Below are positions 13,528-17,090 of a stretch of DNA of 17,090 nt, piece after piece. The number at the start of each line of letters is the position of its first letter. The stretch's first letter is position 1. The stretch is taken from contig QMLL01000008.1 of the NCBI GenBank assembly GCA_003646715.1, positions 1 through 17,090 of the forward strand, given 5' to 3'. The notes below the pieces were generated by a model. That model saw only the letters and a program-made list of their open reading frames with translations, made no database searches and was not told where the DNA came from. This stretch comes from Deltaproteobacteria bacterium (lineage in GTDB: Bacteria; Desulfobacterota; Syntrophobacteria; B119-G9). The position numbers and the translations under genes are program-made.

Positions 13528-14007
13528 ATGGCCAAAAACATCATTCTCGGAATTGGCAATCTTTTAATGAAAGATGACGGAATTGGAATCCACATTGTCA
13601 ACAGGTTAAACGAGATTGATTTACCCAAGGGGATTGAAGCAATCGATGGAGCCACCTTCACCCTTGATCTCCTGCCCATTTTCCAGGAAGCTGAAAAAAT
13701 TCTGATAGTAGACGCTGTAAAAGGGGGGGGACCACCCGGTAGTATTTACTATCTTACCCCTCAGAATCTGAAAGATGAAAAAAGTAGAATACTTTCGCTT
13801 CATCAGATTGGGTTCCTGGATGTGATTGAAACTGCAAAAGAATTAGGGTATTGTGCAGACATTAGAATTCTTGGAGTTGAACCACACGATATTTCCTGGG
13901 GTATGGAACTCTCAGATACACTTGATAAGAAGTTTGACGATATACTGGATGCCGTTCTGCACTACATGGACAAGTTTTTGCTCAACAATAGCAAAGAACT
14001 TAGTTAG
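13528..14007 (+). CDS. hysD: Hydrogenase maturation endopeptidase (HycI/HybD family) for HysA
   Basis: This 159-residue protease removes the C-terminal peptide of the large subunit once Ni is in place. The family pattern is present: LGIGNLLMKDDGIG (7-20), D62 in IVDAVKGGG and H92 in LHQIG; D17, D62 and H92 are the likely Ni-sensing residues. The start is ATG 13528, 8 nt after AGGA (13516-13519); ATG 13522 is only 2 nt away and a longer frame from 13474 overlaps the terminator, so both are less likely. A run of eight G (13723-13730) codes for the GGG before PPG. HypB follows after 36 bp. Confidence 0.9.
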   Translation: MAKNIILGIGNLLMKDDGIGIHIVNRLNEIDLPKGIEAIDGATFTLDLLPIFQEAEKILIVDAVKGGGPPGSIYYLTPQNLKDEKSRILSLHQIGFLDVIETAKELGYCADIRILGVEPHDISWGMELSDTLDKKFDDILDAVLHYMDKFLLNNSKELS

Positions 14008-14043
14008 GTAGAAGAATAAATCTATTTAAGACATGGAGCTGCT

Positions 14044-14709
14044 ATGGAAGTAAAAGTAGTAAGGAATCTGTTGGAAGCAAATGAAAGAATTGCACAAGAA
14101 AACAAGGAGATGTTTGCAAATGAGGGAATTTACGTTGTGAACCTCATGAGTGCTCCCGGAGCTGGTAAAACCTCTCTTATCGAAAAAACCGTGGAAGCGC
14201 TTAAAGATAGATGGCAAATCGGCATAATTGAAGGTGACATAGCGACAGCCATAGACGCTGAGCGAATCATGTCACACGGTATCCCTGTAGTTCAAATTAA
14301 CACGGGTAGTGCCTGTCATCTGGATGGTAACATGATACGAGATGCCCTGGGAGAAATTCCACTTTCTTCACTTGATCTCCTTATAGTGGAAAACGTGGGC
14401 AATCTGGTATGCCCTGCCGAATTTAATGTGGGTGAGGACGACAAAGCGATGATTCTTTCCACACCGGAAGGAAGTGATAAACCGGTTAAATACCCCCTGA
14501 TGTTTCAGGAATCGTCGGTATTGGTCATAAACAAAATAGACTTGCTCCCCTATATTGACTGCGATATTAACGCAATGAAAAACAACGCCAAAAAAGTAAA
14601 TCCTAAACTCGAGATACTCGAAATTTCATGCAAAACGGAAGAAGGCCTCGACAAATGGTTTGCATGGCTGAACAAGAAGATAGAGCAAAAAACAGCTCAG
14701 AAGAGATAA
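14044..14709 (+). CDS. hypB: Hydrogenase nickel incorporation GTPase HypB
   Basis: This 221-residue GTPase delivers Ni to the large subunit with HypA. G1 is SAPGAGKTS (36-44), G4 NKID (163-166). The G-domain metal site is C91, H92 and C123. It lacks the N-terminal CxxCGC Ni site and any His-rich storage stretch found in longer HypB, so it is the short form. The start ATG 14044 has GGAG a few bases upstream. hypA is not in the window. Its 3' end overlaps hypF. Confidence 0.95.
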   Translation: MEVKVVRNLLEANERIAQENKEMFANEGIYVVNLMSAPGAGKTSLIEKTVEALKDRWQIGIIEGDIATAIDAERIMSHGIPVVQINTGSACHLDGNMIRDALGEIPLSSLDLLIVENVGNLVCPAEFNVGEDDKAMILSTPEGSDKPVKYPLMFQESSVLVINKIDLLPYIDCDINAMKNNAKKVNPKLEILEISCKTEEGLDKWFAWLNKKIEQKTAQKR

Positions 14710-16967
14710 TTCGCGTAGAAGTTGAAGTCTCGGGAATCGTCCAAGGCGTCGGATTCAGGCCTTTTATATACAAGCTTGCAAAAAATCTCGATTTGAAAGG
14801 AATTGTACTGAACAACGAAAGAGGCGTTAAGATCGATGTTGAAGGCACAAAAAGACACATAGCATCTTTTCTAGGAGCGCTTGATGCTCCTCCTCCCATT
14901 GCACAGGTTGAAGCGATAGAGACAAGACACCTGCCGTGCGCGGGCTATTCTGATTTTCAGATTGAAAGGAGCCAGAAAGCCGGTTCCACCTATACCTTTA
15001 TTTCTCCAGACGTTGCAGTGTGTAAAGACTGCCTAAGGGAACTTTTCGATGAAACAGACCGTAGGTACAAATACCCATTCATAAACTGCACCAATTGCGG
15101 ACCACGGTTTACCATTATAACGGACATACCCTATGATCGTCCCTACACTACTATGGCTTCTTTCGAGATGTGCGAAGAATGCCGCACTGAGTATAATGAT
15201 CCATTGGACAGACGTTTTCATGCTCAACCCGTTGCATGTGCTCGGTGTGGTCCTCAAGTCACTCTACTGGACAATACCGGACAAGAGGTAAAGGTAGAAG
15301 ATCCTGTCCGTAAAACCGCGGAATTACTTAAATCTGGGGCAATAGTGGCCATCAAGGGTCTTGGAGGTTTTCATCTTGCCTGCGACGCTTACAACAACAC
15401 AGCAGTAAATAAACTAAGGCAGAGAAAGTATCGCGAGGACAAACCCTTTGCTCTGATGTGTAGGGATACCGATGTCGCCAGAAAACTTTGCGTCTTTGGT
15501 ACTGAAATAGCTGCCCTTCTTAAAAGCCCGCAAAGCCCCATAGTTATTCTGCCGGCCAGAGAAGAAGCACCCGTGTCTGATTTTGTGGCTCCAGGCCATC
15601 ACTTCCTGGGCATAATGCTTCCGTACACACCACTGCATCACCTTATTTTCTTCCATGGACCGGAGACCCTGGTAATGACCAGCGGAAATTTAAGCGACGA
15701 ACCCATAGTATACAAAAACGATGAAGCTCTGGAGCGCCTCAGAAACATCGCTGATTATTTCCTGATTAATAACAGGGAGATCTATATAAGGTGTGATGAT
15801 TCGGTGGTGAAACCTTTCAGGGGCGAGCAAACTTTTTTCAGGCGTGCAAGGGGCTATGTACCCTTCCCTGTCAGTCTCAGGCAGGGCAACACCCAGGTGC
15901 TGGCATGCGGAGGTGAACTCAAAAATACCTTCTGTGTTACCAAGGGTAGATATGCTTTTCTCAGTCATCATATAGGTGACCTTGAAAACTGGGAAACATA
16001 TAAGGCTTTTGAAGAAGGAATTGAACATTTCAAGAAGCTTTTTGAGATATCCCCGGAAGTAGTGGCATATGATCTGCATCCCGATTACCTTTCCACACAA
16101 TATGCGCTTTCGCTCGATATACCCAGGATAGGAGTTCAGCATCATTACGCTCACGCATTGAGTTGCATGGCTGAAAATCAACTTACAGGCCCTATTCTTG
16201 CCGTAATTATGGACGGTACCGGTTACGGGAACGACGGAACAATCTGGGGATGCGAATTTTTCAAAGTTCATTCGACTGGATTCGAAAGGCTTGGCCACCT
16301 GCAATACATACCACTTCCTGGAGGTGAAAGAGCAATCAAGGAGCCATGGAGAATTGCTGCCACATACCTGGAAAGAATTTTCGGTTCCGCCTGGATTGAT
16401 CTTGAGCTTCCATTCTGCAAAAAGATTGACCTCGAAAAATGGGAAGCTTTAAGAAAAGGAATAGAACTAAACTATAATTCTCCTTTATGTTCAAGCGCAG
16501 GAAGGTTGTTTGACGCTGTAAGTGCTCTTCTGGGAATACGGCATACCATTAACTATGAAGGTCAGGCAGCCATTGAGCTTGAGCAGCTGGCTTCTTACGA
16601 CAATAAGGTGTATCCTTATGAAATTATAGAGAAAGATGAAAAATTTGTTATAGATACCGATTCTACAATCAAGGCCATAACAGGAGACATCAAAAAAAAG
16701 GTTAATATTGAACTTATCTCCGGGCGCTTTCACTATACCATGGCGCAAATAATTCTGGATATGGCCACGAGGATGAGAGAATCAACCGGACTTTCTGAAA
16801 TTATCCTTAGCGGTGGTGTATTCCAAAACCATTTTCTGCTGGAACTGACTTTTCAAAAACTGGAAAAAGATGGTTTCAAAATATATATCAACAGGAAAGT
16901 GCCGGCCAACGATGGTAGTATTTCGCTGGGACAGGCTTATTATGCGGTGTTAAATTGCGAGGAGTAA
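14655..16967 (+). CDS. hypF: Carbamoyltransferase HypF (Fe-CN ligand synthesis)
   Basis: About 770 residues, a full-length HypF. It makes the thiocarboxamide on HypE from carbamoyl phosphate, the source of cyanide ligands. Order: acylphosphatase-like domain with SGIVQGVGFRPF (26-37), two zinc fingers (C123, C126, C145, C148; C173, C176, C195, C198), a YrdC-like domain (about 215-390) and a Kae1-like domain with VQHHYAHALSCMAEN and a late LSGGVFQNHFLL. Start: ATG 14655 has AGAAGG 9 nt upstream; ATG 14664 is equally possible, and ATG 14628 would give a longer overlap. It overlaps hypB by 55 bp, so the two are coupled. Confidence 0.93.
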   Translation: MVCMAEQEDRAKNSSEEIIRVEVEVSGIVQGVGFRPFIYKLAKNLDLKGIVLNNERGVKIDVEGTKRHIASFLGALDAPPPIAQVEAIETRHLPCAGYSDFQIERSQKAGSTYTFISPDVAVCKDCLRELFDETDRRYKYPFINCTNCGPRFTIITDIPYDRPYTTMASFEMCEECRTEYNDPLDRRFHAQPVACARCGPQVTLLDNTGQEVKVEDPVRKTAELLKSGAIVAIKGLGGFHLACDAYNNTAVNKLRQRKYREDKPFALMCRDTDVARKLCVFGTEIAALLKSPQSPIVILPAREEAPVSDFVAPGHHFLGIMLPYTPLHHLIFFHGPETLVMTSGNLSDEPIVYKNDEALERLRNIADYFLINNREIYIRCDDSVVKPFRGEQTFFRRARGYVPFPVSLRQGNTQVLACGGELKNTFCVTKGRYAFLSHHIGDLENWETYKAFEEGIEHFKKLFEISPEVVAYDLHPDYLSTQYALSLDIPRIGVQHHYAHALSCMAENQLTGPILAVIMDGTGYGNDGTIWGCEFFKVHSTGFERLGHLQYIPLPGGERAIKEPWRIAATYLERIFGSAWIDLELPFCKKIDLEKWEALRKGIELNYNSPLCSSAGRLFDAVSALLGIRHTINYEGQAAIELEQLASYDNKVYPYEIIEKDEKFVIDTDSTIKAITGDIKKKVNIELISGRFHYTMAQIILDMATRMRESTGLSEIILSGGVFQNHFLLELTFQKLEKDGFKIYINRKVPANDGSISLGQAYYAVLNCEE

Positions 16968-16971
16968 CAAA

Positions 16972-17090
16972 ATGTGCTTGGGTATACCCGGGAAAGTTGT
17001 GTCATTGGACAGAGAATCTGACGTGGCCGAAGTTGATTTTGGTGGTGTAAAACGAACGGTAAGTATGCATTTATGCCCTGAGGCTGAAGT
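16972..17090 (+). CDS. hypC: Hydrogenase assembly chaperone HypC (partial, runs off window)
   Basis: The visible 39 codons start MCLGIPGKVV, the HypC signature; the N-terminal Cys2 binds the large subunit and the Fe(CN)2CO unit with HypD. Next comes 'DVAEVDFGGVKRTVSMHLCPE'. The start ATG 16972 is 4 nt after the hypF stop, with GAGGAG inside the hypF end. The rest, and probably hypD/hypE, lies to the right. Confidence 0.95.
   Translation, partial: MCLGIPGKVVSLDRESDVAEVDFGGVKRTVSMHLCPEAE

Overview
The window most resembles a chromosomal segment of an anaerobic, probably sulfate-reducing Desulfobacterota ('deltaproteobacterial') bacterium. The lineage is inferred from gene content: an 'orange protein' (ORP)/Mrp cluster with its sigma54 activator, a periplasmic [NiFeSe] hydrogenase, a PxxKW cysteine-rich protein and a pyruvate:ferredoxin-oxidoreductase-type enzyme. 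I cannot name the genus. No tRNA, rRNA, CRISPR array or transposase is visible.

Layout. 1-1023 (+): the end of a DUF4340-type protein and a zinc-ribbon NUDIX hydrolase. 1024-1591: non-coding, with an inverted pair of short palindromic repeats. 1592-2977 (+): a PAS/AAA+/Fis sigma54 activator with a cysteine cluster in its PAS domain. 2978-3182: a control region with two identical near-palindromes (ATTGCATTATGCAAT) 32 bp apart and a canonical -24/-12 promoter. 3183-7787 (+): the likely target operon, made of a NifX/ORP-like protein, an Mrp-ORP fusion, a free-standing ORP, two MinD-like ATPases each carrying an inserted 2[4Fe-4S] ferredoxin domain, and two glycine/arginine-rich DUF5320 proteins. 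A strong terminator follows at 7796-7845. 7959-10128 (-): porB and porA without gamma or delta subunits. 10388-10672 (-): a PxxKW protein. 11051-17090 (+): hysB, hysA, hysD, hypB, hypF and the start of hypC.

The main hidden feature is in hysA. A conventional reading stops at TGA 13397-13399, just where the Ni-binding C-terminal motif should begin. Reading the TGA as selenocysteine continues the frame through Asp-Pro-Sec-Leu-Ala-Cys-Ala-Val-His to a TAA at 13457-13459. A SECIS-like hairpin follows the UGA directly. The small subunit independently has the extra cysteine typical of NiFeSe enzymes. HysD, HypB, HypF and HypC would insert and process the active site. The Sec machinery must lie elsewhere in the genome.

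The second system is the ORP cluster. Its activator, apparent operators, sigma54 promoter, operon and terminator are all contiguous and run in one direction. The related Desulfovibrio orp genes, as I recall them, are in two divergent operons co-regulated by sigma54 and a cognate activator. The operon encodes three ORP/NifX-type domains and three deviant-Walker ATPases, which suggests ATP-dependent handling of Fe-S or Mo-containing metal clusters. Its physiological role cannot be read from the sequence.
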